From Humimonas sp964465015 (GTDB lineage Bacteria > Gemmatimonadota > Gemmatimonadetes > Palauibacterales > Palauibacteraceae), in NCBI GenBank assembly GCA_964465015.1, contig CAYXHP010000072.1, forward strand, positions 1 to 64,000: a stretch of DNA of 64,000 nt. The letters are read 5' to 3'. Numbering within the stretch: position 1 is the first letter of the stretch; the number at the start of each line of letters is the position of its first letter. This document shows positions 41,259 to 50,746 of the stretch, piece after piece. A program made the translations under genes and the position numbers. Under the pieces are notes generated by a model that worked only from the letters and a program-made list of their open reading frames with translations, made no database searches and was not told where the DNA came from.

Positions 41259-41678
41259 ATGGCGACGATGTCGGCCCGCGTGCGCAACGCGGCGGACGGG
41301 CACGAGGTGGAGGTGTCGACCGGGGAAGCTCGGACGATCCTCGAGATCGCGGCGAAGTCGTCCGGGCGGGGCTCGGGCGTGAGCGGAGGGGAGCTCCTGC
41401 TGGCGGCGCTCGCCACCTGCCTGTGCAACGACCTGTTCCGCGAAGCCGAGAAGAGGGACATCGAGCTGGACGAGGTCGAGGTGGAAGCCGAGGCCGAGTT
41501 TCCCGCCGAGGGCGTGGCCGCTCGTGGGGTCACTTGCCGGGTCCGGCTCTCCGGCTCGGCGAGTCCCGCTGTGCTCCGGGAGCTCACCCTCGACACGGAC
41601 AAGGTGGCCGAGATCCAGAACACGGTTCGCGCCGCCACGGCCGTCACTCTTCAGAGCGTGGAAGTGCCGGACGAGTGA
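41259..41678 (+). CDS. OsmC-family protein (YhfA-like)
   Basis: The 139-residue protein has the OsmC beta/alpha core with GGELLLAALATCLCNDLFREA, which contains the family's first redox cysteine, and a conserved second half (VTCRVRLSGSASPAVLRELT). The first Cys-x-Cys is unusual. This is more like the YhfA/organic-hydroperoxide group than the gene at 7690. The ATG at 41259 has GAGGAA 4-5 bases upstream. Stands alone, with a convergent nuclease-like gene downstream. Confidence 0.8.
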   Translation: MATMSARVRNAADGHEVEVSTGEARTILEIAAKSSGRGSGVSGGELLLAALATCLCNDLFREAEKRDIELDEVEVEAEAEFPAEGVAARGVTCRVRLSGSASPAVLRELTLDTDKVAEIQNTVRAATAVTLQSVEVPDE

Positions 41679-41753
41679 GCCTGGGGCCGTTCTCGTGCGC
41701 CGGCTCCGACCCGGAGCTCGCGTCCGGCGCTTGAGCGCATAGCGGCCGCGGCC

Positions 41754-42836
41754 TCAGACTCCCAGGTCGACCACTCCGACGATCGGGTGGTGATCGGAGC
41801 CGTAGCGATCGTCGATCGTGCGGACCGTGGACGCCCACCCGGCGGGAAGCCGGAACATCAGGTAGTCGAGCTTCCGTGACAGCACGCCGGCCATGGTGAA
41901 GGTCGGCGCGTCCTCTCCTGGCGTATCCGGGAAGCTGGCACGCAGAACGCGGGGCGCTTCCTCCAGCGCCGCGGCGCTCCACGTGTTGAGGTCCGCGCCC
42001 ACCACGACGGCGTCTCCCGTCAACTCTCGCGCCACCACCCGCGCCTGCCTCGCGCGTGCCGCTCCGAAGCAGTCCCCGATTCGTGACCACGGCGCGCGGT
42101 GGGCCAGGTGGACGCTGGCCACTCGAAGGCTCCAGGGGCGACCGCCGCGAGTGGATCCGGCGACGGTGCCCGCGACGACCACCCGTCGCTGCACCTCGAG
42201 AGGGAGCTCGATGGCCGTGGGCTCGTCCAGCGGCAGACTCGAGAGAAGGGCGTTCCCCCGATCCTCGTCGCCCTCGCCATTCCTCATGGACGGGGCGTAG
42301 AATAGGTAGAGGCCGAGGCGGCGCGCGGCCTCCACGACGTCCAGGCGCTCTCCCGAGGGCGGCGCCTCGACGATGCGACCGGCGGACCTGGCGCCGGGCT
42401 CGGAGGGCGGAAGGTCCGGGGCGACCCGGTAGCCCTCCTGAAGCAGCAGGACGAAGTTCTCCACCCTGCCGCCGCCCGTGAGGGCGCCGGCACGGAGATC
42501 CTCCACCAGGCGCACCAGGTCACCGCCGCCGACGTGTACGTTCCAGCTCACCACGACGAGCGAGTCCGAGGGTCGCGCCGGGAGGCCGGACGGTCGTTCC
42601 ACGACGGCGGGCCCCACGGCGGAGCACCACGCCTCGAGCCCGCGGCCCCGGTCCGGCCGGGCGGGGGTGAGCCAAACCACCGGAACGGCGGAGCCCACCG
42701 CGTCAACGGTGTTCATGCAATGACTTCCTTCGCCCGGTGGCGGCGCCGCCCGGGCCGTGACGCACGCTCCCGCGCCAGCGGCCGCGACACCGGCCAGCGC
42801 GATGCGGCGTATCGTAGCGGGAGATCCATGGGTCAT
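41754..42836 (-). CDS. Endonuclease/exonuclease/phosphatase (EEP) family protein
   Basis: The 360-residue exported protein has the EEP fold markers: SWNVHVGG (Asn ligand), LLLQEGYR (metal-binding Glu), DLNTWS (catalytic Asp/Asn) and YGSDHHPIVG (catalytic Asp-His). The lipobox-like GAGACVTARA suggests secretion or attachment to a membrane. The family covers DNases, phospholipases and inositol phosphatases, so the substrate is open. Divergent from the PLD-like gene, and the short gap (42837-42922) should hold both promoters. Confidence 0.85.
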   Translation of the reverse strand: MTHGSPATIRRIALAGVAAAGAGACVTARAAPPPGEGSHCMNTVDAVGSAVPVVWLTPARPDRGRGLEAWCSAVGPAVVERPSGLPARPSDSLVVVSWNVHVGGGDLVRLVEDLRAGALTGGGRVENFVLLLQEGYRVAPDLPPSEPGARSAGRIVEAPPSGERLDVVEAARRLGLYLFYAPSMRNGEGDEDRGNALLSSLPLDEPTAIELPLEVQRRVVVAGTVAGSTRGGRPWSLRVASVHLAHRAPWSRIGDCFGAARARQARVVARELTGDAVVVGADLNTWSAAALEEAPRVLRASFPDTPGEDAPTFTMAGVLSRKLDYLMFRLPAGWASTVRTIDDRYGSDHHPIVGVVDLGV

Positions 42837-42922
42837 CGCGATCTGCTACCCCGGAGTTTCCGCCGGCGGTTCGGGAGGACGCGGCGCCCGGGCCCATCCG
42901 CCGACCCTGGACCCGTCGACTC

Positions 42923-44290
42923 GTGGTGCTGATCCTCGCCGCGATGGCCGCGGCGGCGGTGGCGGTCCTCCTGCTCCGAATTGCCGACGTGGTGCGGGGG
43001 CGTCCGATCCGCACGGTGGTCGAGGGCACGCCCGGCGAGCGGCCGCCCGCTGTTTCCGATCCACGGTTCCTGGAGGTGGCTTCGGCCGCGATCGGCACCG
43101 ACCTGGAGCGAGGGAACCGCGTCGAGATCCTGACCGACACGGCCATCTTCCACCGGATGCTCGCCGACGTCTCGGCCGCCCGGCGATCGGTCACGGTGCA
43201 GGCCTACTACTGCGAGCCCGGCCGGCTCGGCGACCGGCTGACCGAAGCTCTCGCGGACCGAGCACGCGCCGGCATTCGGGTGCTCGTCCTCGGCGACGGC
43301 TTCGGCTGCGGCCGATTCCTGCGCAGCGTGGCGCCGGGGCTGCGGGCCGCCGGGGCGAGCGTGGTCGAGTTGCGTCCCGTCCACTGGTACGCCCTCCACC
43401 GCGCCCAGCACCGCAGCCACGTTCGGGCCGTGGTGATCGACGGTACCATCGCCTACACGGGCGGATTCGGGTTCGCGGACGACTGGATCGGCGATCCGGC
43501 CGGAGCCACTCCCTGGCGCGACACGGGGGTGCGCTTCACCGGGCCGGCCGTGCTGCGGGCCCAGGCCGCGTTCGTCTCCGCGTGGGCCGAGGCGACGGGC
43601 CAGCTTCGCGCGGGCTCGCTACTGCTGCCCGGCAACCCGGCCGCCGAGGCGGCATCCGCGGCCGGCTCCGGACGGGCGGAGGACACGATGGCCGCCTCGA
43701 GCACCGCCGCGACGGAGACATCGGTCGCCGAGGCGGACTCGGTCACCGCCGGACTGCTGCTCTCCGAGCCCGGCCTCGGCACGACCTCGGCCGAGCGCTA
43801 CCTGGCGCTCAGCATCGCCGGCGCCCGGCACACCCTGTACGTCACGAATTCCTACTTCGTGCCGACGCCGGCCCTCGTGACGCTGCTGGTGGCGGCCGCG
43901 AGGCACGGCGTGGACGTCCGCCTCCTCCTCCCGGGCCGGCGCACGGACGTACCCAGCACGCGCTATGCCGGCCGCGTCTTCTACGGCGAGCTGCTCGCGG
44001 CGGGCGTCCGCATCTGGGAGTACCGGCCCACCATGATCCACGCCAAGACCTTCGTGGCCGACGGCGTGTGGTCCTCGGTGGGGGGAATCAACCTGGACAA
44101 CCGGTCGCTGCGGCTGAACACCGAGGCCGCTCTCCTGATCCACGATCGGCGGATCGGCACGGCCCTGGACTCGCTGTTCCGGGCCGACCTGGAGCGAGCC
44201 GACGAGGTCACGCTGGAGCGCTATCGGGCGCGGTCGACCTGGGAGCGGATCCGCGACCGCGCAGTGCATCTGGTGGCGCCCATCCTCTGA
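42923..44290 (+). CDS. Phospholipase D-like protein (cardiolipin synthase-like)
   Basis: The 455-residue protein has an N-terminal membrane helix and two PLD half-sites. The second half has a full HKD motif, IHAKTFVADGVWSSVGG. The first half reads HVRAVVIDG (His166, Arg168, Asp173), so the usual Lys is Arg. The downstream pattern GGFGFADDWIG matches the GG/S that follows HKD in cardiolipin synthases. A lipid synthase or phospholipase is likely; whether the Arg substitution weakens catalysis is unknown. A GTG start. Confidence 0.83.
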   Translation: MVLILAAMAAAAVAVLLLRIADVVRGRPIRTVVEGTPGERPPAVSDPRFLEVASAAIGTDLERGNRVEILTDTAIFHRMLADVSAARRSVTVQAYYCEPGRLGDRLTEALADRARAGIRVLVLGDGFGCGRFLRSVAPGLRAAGASVVELRPVHWYALHRAQHRSHVRAVVIDGTIAYTGGFGFADDWIGDPAGATPWRDTGVRFTGPAVLRAQAAFVSAWAEATGQLRAGSLLLPGNPAAEAASAAGSGRAEDTMAASSTAATETSVAEADSVTAGLLLSEPGLGTTSAERYLALSIAGARHTLYVTNSYFVPTPALVTLLVAAARHGVDVRLLLPGRRTDVPSTRYAGRVFYGELLAAGVRIWEYRPTMIHAKTFVADGVWSSVGGINLDNRSLRLNTEAALLIHDRRIGTALDSLFRADLERADEVTLERYRARSTWERIRDRAVHLVAPIL

Positions 44291-45286
44291 TCAGACGACC
44301 TCGAGCGCCCGGACCGGCGGCAGGGCGCCCATCACGTAGATCCATTCGCCATCCCGGTCGACGGCATAGTGGATCTCGCCTCCGCTGGTGGCGGCGAAGA
44401 AGCGGCCCGGGCCTTCGAGGTCGAAGGCGAGACCGGTGATCCCGTCGCGCACTCCGCGCGGATTCCACAGGGCCCGCTGGCTCCAGGAGGCGGCCCCATC
44501 GTGGCTCACGAACAGCCGCGGCCCGGCGCCCCCGGGGCTCTCCGCCCACGCTCCCGGCGTCCCGGCCGCCGTGGCCAGGAGCAGGGCCGGACCGTCGCGC
44601 TCGGGATCTTCGGGCGAGAGCCGGAAGGCCGTGCAATAGGCGCTGCCGATCGGCTCCCGTGGGGCGATCCACTGCTCCCCCCTCTCTTCGCTCACGTAGA
44701 GCCCCCCTCCGGTGGCGGCGTACAGGCGGCCCACCCGGATCGGGTCGGCGGCCAGGACATGTACGTCCTCGTACAACCCATCGTGGATCGGCCGCCAGCT
44801 CCGGCCGCCGTCCTCGCTCCGGTAGGCACCGCCGACCTCGATGCCCGCGTACAGACGCTGCTCGTCCAGCGGGTCCACGGCCAGCGTCTCCACGTGAGGC
44901 CGTCGTTCGCCGTAGCCCTTCCACTCCTCGGTCGGAGCGAGCGCCACGAGGCCCTCGAGCTCCTCCCAGGTGCCGCCCCCGTCCACCGACGCGAACACGC
45001 CGGCCGGCTCCACCCCGACGTAGAGGACCTCGCCGCGATGACGGCCCGTCACCGAGCGCACCGCCCGGCCGTCCGGCACGCGGAACCGGGGGGCCCAGCT
45101 CTCGCCCCGGTCGCGCGACACGTACAGGCGCCCCGACTCCGTGCCGCAGAAGACCGCGCCTTCCGTGGCCCACAGGCAGGTCGCCGGGTGGCCGGGCATG
45201 GCCTCGGCCTTGAGCTGGGCACGATACTCTCCCGCCAACCACCGGTAGACCTGGACGCCATCAGGTGTCCCCACTATGAGCCGCAT
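44291..45286 (-). CDS. BNR/YCF48-like beta-propeller protein
   Basis: The 331-residue protein is a cytoplasmic-looking propeller with repeated S.DRGESW, SVDGGGTWEEL, SEDGGRSWRPI and SHDGAASW motifs, which are the Asp-box signature of BNR/sialidase-like repeats. No catalytic sialidase residues (Arg triad) are seen, so it is probably a binding or photosystem-assembly-like (YCF48) protein. Its stop abuts the stop of the PLD-like gene without overlap. Confidence 0.82.
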   Translation of the reverse strand: MRLIVGTPDGVQVYRWLAGEYRAQLKAEAMPGHPATCLWATEGAVFCGTESGRLYVSRDRGESWAPRFRVPDGRAVRSVTGRHRGEVLYVGVEPAGVFASVDGGGTWEELEGLVALAPTEEWKGYGERRPHVETLAVDPLDEQRLYAGIEVGGAYRSEDGGRSWRPIHDGLYEDVHVLAADPIRVGRLYAATGGGLYVSEERGEQWIAPREPIGSAYCTAFRLSPEDPERDGPALLLATAAGTPGAWAESPGGAGPRLFVSHDGAASWSQRALWNPRGVRDGITGLAFDLEGPGRFFAATSGGEIHYAVDRDGEWIYVMGALPPVRALEVV

Positions 45287-45483
45287 GTGATGTCCCTTCC
45301 CGTGTCATCCTGTGGATGGATCGTGCCCTCGATTCACCTCGCCGGCGCGCGACTTCCCACCTGCCGGCGCACGACGGGGAAGCGGTGGCGCGAGGACCGG
45401 CCCGGGCCGCCGCCCTCCCCGAGGACCGCCGTGTCCGCAGACCCGCCCTCCCGCCCGGCGGTCCGCGGACCGCCGGGAAGGTC

Positions 45484-46881
<1,398 letters not shown>

Positions 46882-46894
46882 CGTGCTCGCCTCT

Positions 46895-47431
46895 TCAGAA
46901 CTTGACCGTATCGCCGACCTTCACACCGTTCCGTTCGAACCACCCCTTCGCCATCTCGAGCGCGTACATGGACGGCCTGGCCGAAGTGTGGAGCGAGTCG
47001 CTCTCCGCCTTCATGTGCTGGATGTCCACGATCGACCCGGCGGCGGTGATGAACGCGATGTCGAGGGGGATCTCGGTGTTCCGCATCCAGAAGGACAGCG
47101 TCTGTTCGCTCGGGTACACGAACAACATGCCGTGATCGGTGGGTAGCGAGTCACGGTACATGAGCCCGCGCTGACGTGCCAGGTCGTTGTCCGCCACCTC
47201 GGCGGTGACCACGTGGCCTCCGACGTCCAGGTGCGTCACCTGGAGGCCGGAGGAGCTCACCGTGTCCGCCGAGGACGCGGCGACGGCGGATGTGCCGGCC
47301 GACGGCGGGGCGGCCGCGGATTCGGATCGGCTGGCGGCCGCCGAGGCGGAGTCGCCTCCGCACGCGGCCACCAGCAGCGCTCCGGCCAGCAGCGCCGCAC
47401 CGGCCGCTGGTCCTGTCGACCGTTCGAACAC
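46895..47431 (-). CDS. DUF192 lipoprotein
   Basis: The 178-residue lipoprotein (GALLVAACG) has a Ser/Ala-rich linker to about residue 65 and then a DUF192 domain: VTAEVADNDLARQRGLMYRD, MLFVYPSEQTLSFWMRNTEI (by position 103-122) and a C-terminal ALEMAKGWFERNGVKVGD. The domain is a small beta-sandwich of unknown function. The GTG start is preceded by GAGGAG. It is divergent from the DUF3568-like gene. Confidence 0.83.
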   Translation of the reverse strand: MFERSTGPAAGAALLAGALLVAACGGDSASAAASRSESAAAPPSAGTSAVAASSADTVSSSGLQVTHLDVGGHVVTAEVADNDLARQRGLMYRDSLPTDHGMLFVYPSEQTLSFWMRNTEIPLDIAFITAAGSIVDIQHMKAESDSLHTSARPSMYALEMAKGWFERNGVKVGDTVKF

Positions 47432-47599
47432 GGCATCTCCTCGTTCGGAATCCCACGCCGCCGCCGGGGTCGGTCCGGCCGCTCCGCGGCAACTTCCTTC
47501 CGCCCCCACCCTCATGCAAGGCCGACGCCGGGTCCCCCGGCACGGGGGTCCGCGGTGGCGGCGGTGGCGGCCGCGACCTATAAGGAGAGGACGGCTGGA

Positions 47600-48022
47600 A
47601 TGGACGCCTCGACAAGGACGATGGCCATGCGCCGACGAGCCGCCCCCGCCCTCCTCCTCTGCCTTCCTCTCCTCGCCGCCGGCTGCCTGGCCGCTGCGGC
47701 CGGGGCCGGAGCCGGCGGTCTCTACCTGACGACGCGCGGCGTGGGTCAGGTGATCGAGGGGGGCATCGAGCCCGTGACCTCCGCCACCCGTGACGCCTTC
47801 CAGACCCTCGGAGTCGACTACAAGGGGCAGAAGGACTCCGACGATGGGAAGAGCCGCGAAGTATGGGGAAAGTCGGGCGAAGACGACGTGACGGTGGACC
47901 TGGAGCGCCGCACGGACGTGGCCACCAAGGTGGAGGTGTCGGTCAAGACCGGCGCCGTCACCTGGGACAAGGACATGGCGCGGAAGATCCTGGACGAGAT
48001 CCGGAAGAACCGACAGGGGTAG
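47600..48022 (+). CDS. DUF3568-like lipoprotein
   Basis: The 140-residue lipoprotein (LPLLAAGC, Cys29) has a Gly/Ala-rich N-terminal part and a compact alpha/beta domain: GGLYLTTRGVGQVIEGG, SATRDAFQTLGVDYKG and VDLERRTDVATKVEVSVKTG. The pattern, with a YLTTRGV-like start, matches the DUF3568 group. Function unknown. The ATG has GGAGAGG some 10 bases upstream. An unrelated 244-residue gene follows 34 bases downstream. Confidence 0.65.
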   Translation: MDASTRTMAMRRRAAPALLLCLPLLAAGCLAAAAGAGAGGLYLTTRGVGQVIEGGIEPVTSATRDAFQTLGVDYKGQKDSDDGKSREVWGKSGEDDVTVDLERRTDVATKVEVSVKTGAVTWDKDMARKILDEIRKNRQG

Positions 48023-48056
48023 GAGGAGGAAGGCACACCGGGACCAGGAGGCCAGG

Positions 48057-48791
48057 ATGATCTTCCCCAACGTGCGCGCTTCTTTCGGTCGCGACGAAGC
48101 GGCTCGCGTGATACGCACCCTGGCCGATGGGGATGCGGGCCGCGCCAGCGAATGGAGGACCGTGCTGGCCGAGCGTGGCCTCGACCCGCTCCTGGACGAC
48201 CCCTCCCTTCCCGGCCTTCTGATGGGGGGCTCCCGAACCGTAGAGGATCTCTCGCTCGGCCTGGTCCTCTACGTCCTGGTCCGGCACGCCCTCCTCGAGA
48301 GCGGCGTGGAGAGCCGCATCATCGCCGACTACGTCTCCGCCCTCGTCCTCGAGTTCGGCTTCCGTGGCCGATCCCACCGCATCTCCGACCAGGACGGCCG
48401 CGAGTATCACTATCTGGTCGACATTCTCGCCGACATGGCCACGGCGCGGGGGAGGCGAGCGTTCCTGCTCCAGGCGCACCTGGGAAACTTCGCACTGTGG
48501 CTGTCCGGACTGTTCCCCGACCACATCGAGTCGCGGATGCACGGCCGCGGGGGACCGGACCTGTCCTACTACGAGGAGATGGGCCGGACCGGCTACCGGA
48601 TGGCCGCCGACGCCCCGGTAGCCCGCCAGGAGTCCCTGGACCGCCTGTACCGCGATGCGGCGGAGGCTTTCGTGGAGCTTCGGCGGGGCCTCAACCGGGT
48701 CTCGGACCGCTACCTGGTGCCGAAGAGGGCGGCTTCGGTGGACCGCCTGCTGCGCCAGGTGAGAGACACCGTCCAGGAGCGGGAGAGCTGA
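48057..48791 (+). CDS. Conserved-looking cytoplasmic protein of unknown function
   Basis: The 244-residue protein is mostly helical. It has a hydrophobic helix (LSLGLVLYVLVRHALLESGV), RIIADYVSALVLEFGFRGRS, and a C-terminal basic, charged part with a coiled-coil-like LRRGLNRVSDRY. I recognise no catalytic motif. There is no signal peptide. It sits in the region between DUF3568 and the Fur-family gene, but neither suggests a role. Confidence 0.6.
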   Translation: MIFPNVRASFGRDEAARVIRTLADGDAGRASEWRTVLAERGLDPLLDDPSLPGLLMGGSRTVEDLSLGLVLYVLVRHALLESGVESRIIADYVSALVLEFGFRGRSHRISDQDGREYHYLVDILADMATARGRRAFLLQAHLGNFALWLSGLFPDHIESRMHGRGGPDLSYYEEMGRTGYRMAADAPVARQESLDRLYRDAAEAFVELRRGLNRVSDRYLVPKRAASVDRLLRQVRDTVQERES

Positions 48792-48839
48792 GAGGCGGGG
48801 GTGAAGCGGTCCGTGGGACCGAGGGTCGGCCGGGGCCGC

Positions 48840-48862
48840 GAATCGATAATGACTATTGATTC
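48840..48862. promoter_or_regulatory. Fur-box-like dyad upstream of the Fur-family gene
   Basis: The 23-base imperfect inverted repeat has arms GAATC and GATTC and inner matches around GATAATGA. About 18 of 23 positions are symmetric. It resembles the 19-base Fur consensus (GATAATGA...). It sits about 100 bases before the Fur-family start in an otherwise GC-rich gap, so autoregulation is likely. Confidence 0.6.
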
Positions 48863-48960
48863 GAGCCTCCTGGCGGCCTAGCTTCCCGTCACCGAGCCAT
48901 GCCGGAAGCACGAGGGCGCGCGCTCCGGCATCACGCGGCCGTACTCCGAGGCACGAGCCC

Positions 48961-49467
48961 ATGGACACCACTCTCCAGACCCGACCTCCGCTGGGCTGCG
49001 CTGCAGTCATGATGAGCGTGTTCCGCGCCAGCCTGCAGGAGCACCAGCTCCCCGTCACGCAACAGCGGGAGACGGTGGCGGGCATCCTGTTCGAGTCCAC
49101 CGGTCACCTGTCGGCCGACGATATCGCCGCCCGGCTCAGCGAGCGTGGCGATCACGTCGGCAAGGCCACGATCTATCGGACCCTGAACCTCCTGGTGGAC
49201 GTCGGGCTGGCCACGGAACACGACTTCGACGAGGGCTTCAAGCGCTACGAGGCCCGCATCGGGCCCTCGCGCCACGATCACCTGATCTGCACCTCGTGCG
49301 GGGAGGTGTTCGAGTTCCACCGACCGGAGCTCGACGCGCTCCAGGAGGAGATCGGGGCCGAGACCGGCTTCAGGCCCCTCACCCGGCAGGTCAAGATCTA
49401 CGGCCTGTGCGCCGAGTGCGACGCCGCCGAGGCGCGCGAGGGAGAGGATCTCCGTCGTGCCGGGTAG
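48961..49467 (+). CDS. fur: Fur-family metal-dependent regulator
   Basis: The 168-residue protein has the winged helix at about residues 20-85 (LPVTQQRETVAGILFESTGH, KATIYRTLNLLVDVGLA) and the dimer/metal domain with RHDHLICTSCGEVFEFHRPE. Two CxxC pairs are visible (CTSC and CAEC) for structural zinc. Family members are Fur, PerR and Zur, and the sequence does not settle which. Two Met codons near residue 17 (MMSV) are alternative starts. The dyad at 48840-48862 precedes it. Confidence 0.85.
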   Translation: MDTTLQTRPPLGCAAVMMSVFRASLQEHQLPVTQQRETVAGILFESTGHLSADDIAARLSERGDHVGKATIYRTLNLLVDVGLATEHDFDEGFKRYEARIGPSRHDHLICTSCGEVFEFHRPELDALQEEIGAETGFRPLTRQVKIYGLCAECDAAEAREGEDLRRAG

Positions 49468-49521
49468 GCCGGGCCACCGCGCTGCCGGCCCGCCGCCACT
49501 CTTCCCGCACGGCCGCTTCGC

Positions 49522-50088
49522 GTGAGCCGCGCGAGCGAGCGGCTCCTCCAGCTCCTGGCGCAGCGCTCCTTCCGCCTGGGCGACTTCGAGCTCGCCTCCG
49601 GTCGCCACAGCGACTACTACATCGACTGCCGTACCACCACGATGCACGCCGAGGGGCAGGCGCTCCTGGGCGAGGTGGCCCTGGACGCCTTGCACGAAGC
49701 GGAGCTCCATCCCGACCTCGTCGGTGGGCTCACCATGGGCGCCGACCCTATCTCGTACTCGATCGCCGGCGAGAGCTGGCGCCGCGGGGAGCCGGTCCAC
49801 GCCTTCTCGGTCCGAAAGCGCGCCAAGGACCACGGACGTGGCCGCCGCATCGAGGGCTGCTTCGAGGCCGGCGCACGCGTGGTGGTGGTGGAGGACGTGA
49901 TCACGACCGGAGGCTCGGCCCTGCAGGCGATTCGCGAGGTCGCGACCGAGAACGGCCAGGTGCTGGGTGTACTGGCGCTGGTGGACCGGGAGGAAGGCGG
50001 ACGGCAGGCCATCGAGCGGGAGGGCCATCGGGTGATCGCCCTGTACACGGCCGGCGAGCTCCGGGACGCCTACCGGCAGCTCGACTGA
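49522..50088 (+). CDS. pyrE: Orotate phosphoribosyltransferase
   Basis: The 188-residue enzyme transfers ribose phosphate from PRPP to orotate in pyrimidine synthesis. The PRPP-binding signature VVVVEDVITTGGSAL is full (about 116-130). The N-terminal hood SFRLGDFELASGRHSDYYID and the Lys-Asp-His loop RKRAKDHGRG (about residue 93) are typical of PyrE. Short type, as in bacteria where OPRT is fused to nothing else. GTG start. The gene follows the Fur-family gene by 54 bases. Confidence 0.93.
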   Translation: MSRASERLLQLLAQRSFRLGDFELASGRHSDYYIDCRTTTMHAEGQALLGEVALDALHEAELHPDLVGGLTMGADPISYSIAGESWRRGEPVHAFSVRKRAKDHGRGRRIEGCFEAGARVVVVEDVITTGGSALQAIREVATENGQVLGVLALVDREEGGRQAIEREGHRVIALYTAGELRDAYRQLD

Positions 50089-50163
50089 AACAGACGAACC
50101 GGTGAGGGGTTTGGAGCAGGAACGGCCGCTTTTCGACCCGTGTTCGGTGGAGGACAGGCCCAC

Positions 50164-50742
50164 GTGATCCGCTTCACGGAAACCGCCCGCCAGCGCGTGC
50201 TGGCGTTCATGGAGGAGGAGGGTGAGAAGGGACTCGCGGTCCGCATCGACCTGCGCGACTCGAGTCCCTTCGCCCCGGAATACGACCTGGCCCTGATCGG
50301 TCCCGAAGAGATCATCGAGGACGACCGGGCGTTCGACCAGGGAGGTTTCCGTCTCTACGCGGCACCGACCGCCGCCGAGTTCCTGGAGGGCTCGGAGATC
50401 GACTGGGTCGAATCGCTGCAGGGAACCGGCTTCAAGGTCGACAACCCCAACGTGAGGCCGCTCGGGTCCGAGCCTCCCAGCGGTCCGCTCGCCGAGCGGG
50501 TCGAACAGGTGCTGCGCGAGCAGATCAACCCCGGGGTCGCCTCCCATGGCGGCCACGTCAGCCTGGTCGACATCCGCGACGGAGTCGTCTTCCTCCGCAT
50601 GAGCGGCGGGTGCCAGGGGTGCGGGATGGCCTCCGTGACCCTGACGCAGGGTATCAAGGAGGCGCTGCGTCGCGCGATACCCGAGGTGCGGGGGGTCGAG
50701 GACGTCACCGACCACTCCGCCGGCCGGAACCCCTACTACTAG
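50164..50742 (+). CDS. nfuA: Fe-S biogenesis protein NfuA
   Basis: The 192-residue protein has the NfuA architecture: a degenerate A-type (HesB-like) domain (about 1-95) lacking the cysteines, and a NifU-like domain (about 105-185) with the cluster motif GGCQGCGMASVTLTQGI. It ends in RNPYY, close to the HSYY end of E. coli NfuA. It carries and delivers [4Fe-4S] clusters. The GTG at 50164 (VIRFTETARQ) is chosen because GGAGG lies 10 bases upstream and the length then matches the family; a GTG at 50140 is the alternative. Confidence 0.9.
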   Translation: MIRFTETARQRVLAFMEEEGEKGLAVRIDLRDSSPFAPEYDLALIGPEEIIEDDRAFDQGGFRLYAAPTAAEFLEGSEIDWVESLQGTGFKVDNPNVRPLGSEPPSGPLAERVEQVLREQINPGVASHGGHVSLVDIRDGVVFLRMSGGCQGCGMASVTLTQGIKEALRRAIPEVRGVEDVTDHSAGRNPYY

Positions 50743-50746
50743 TCCC

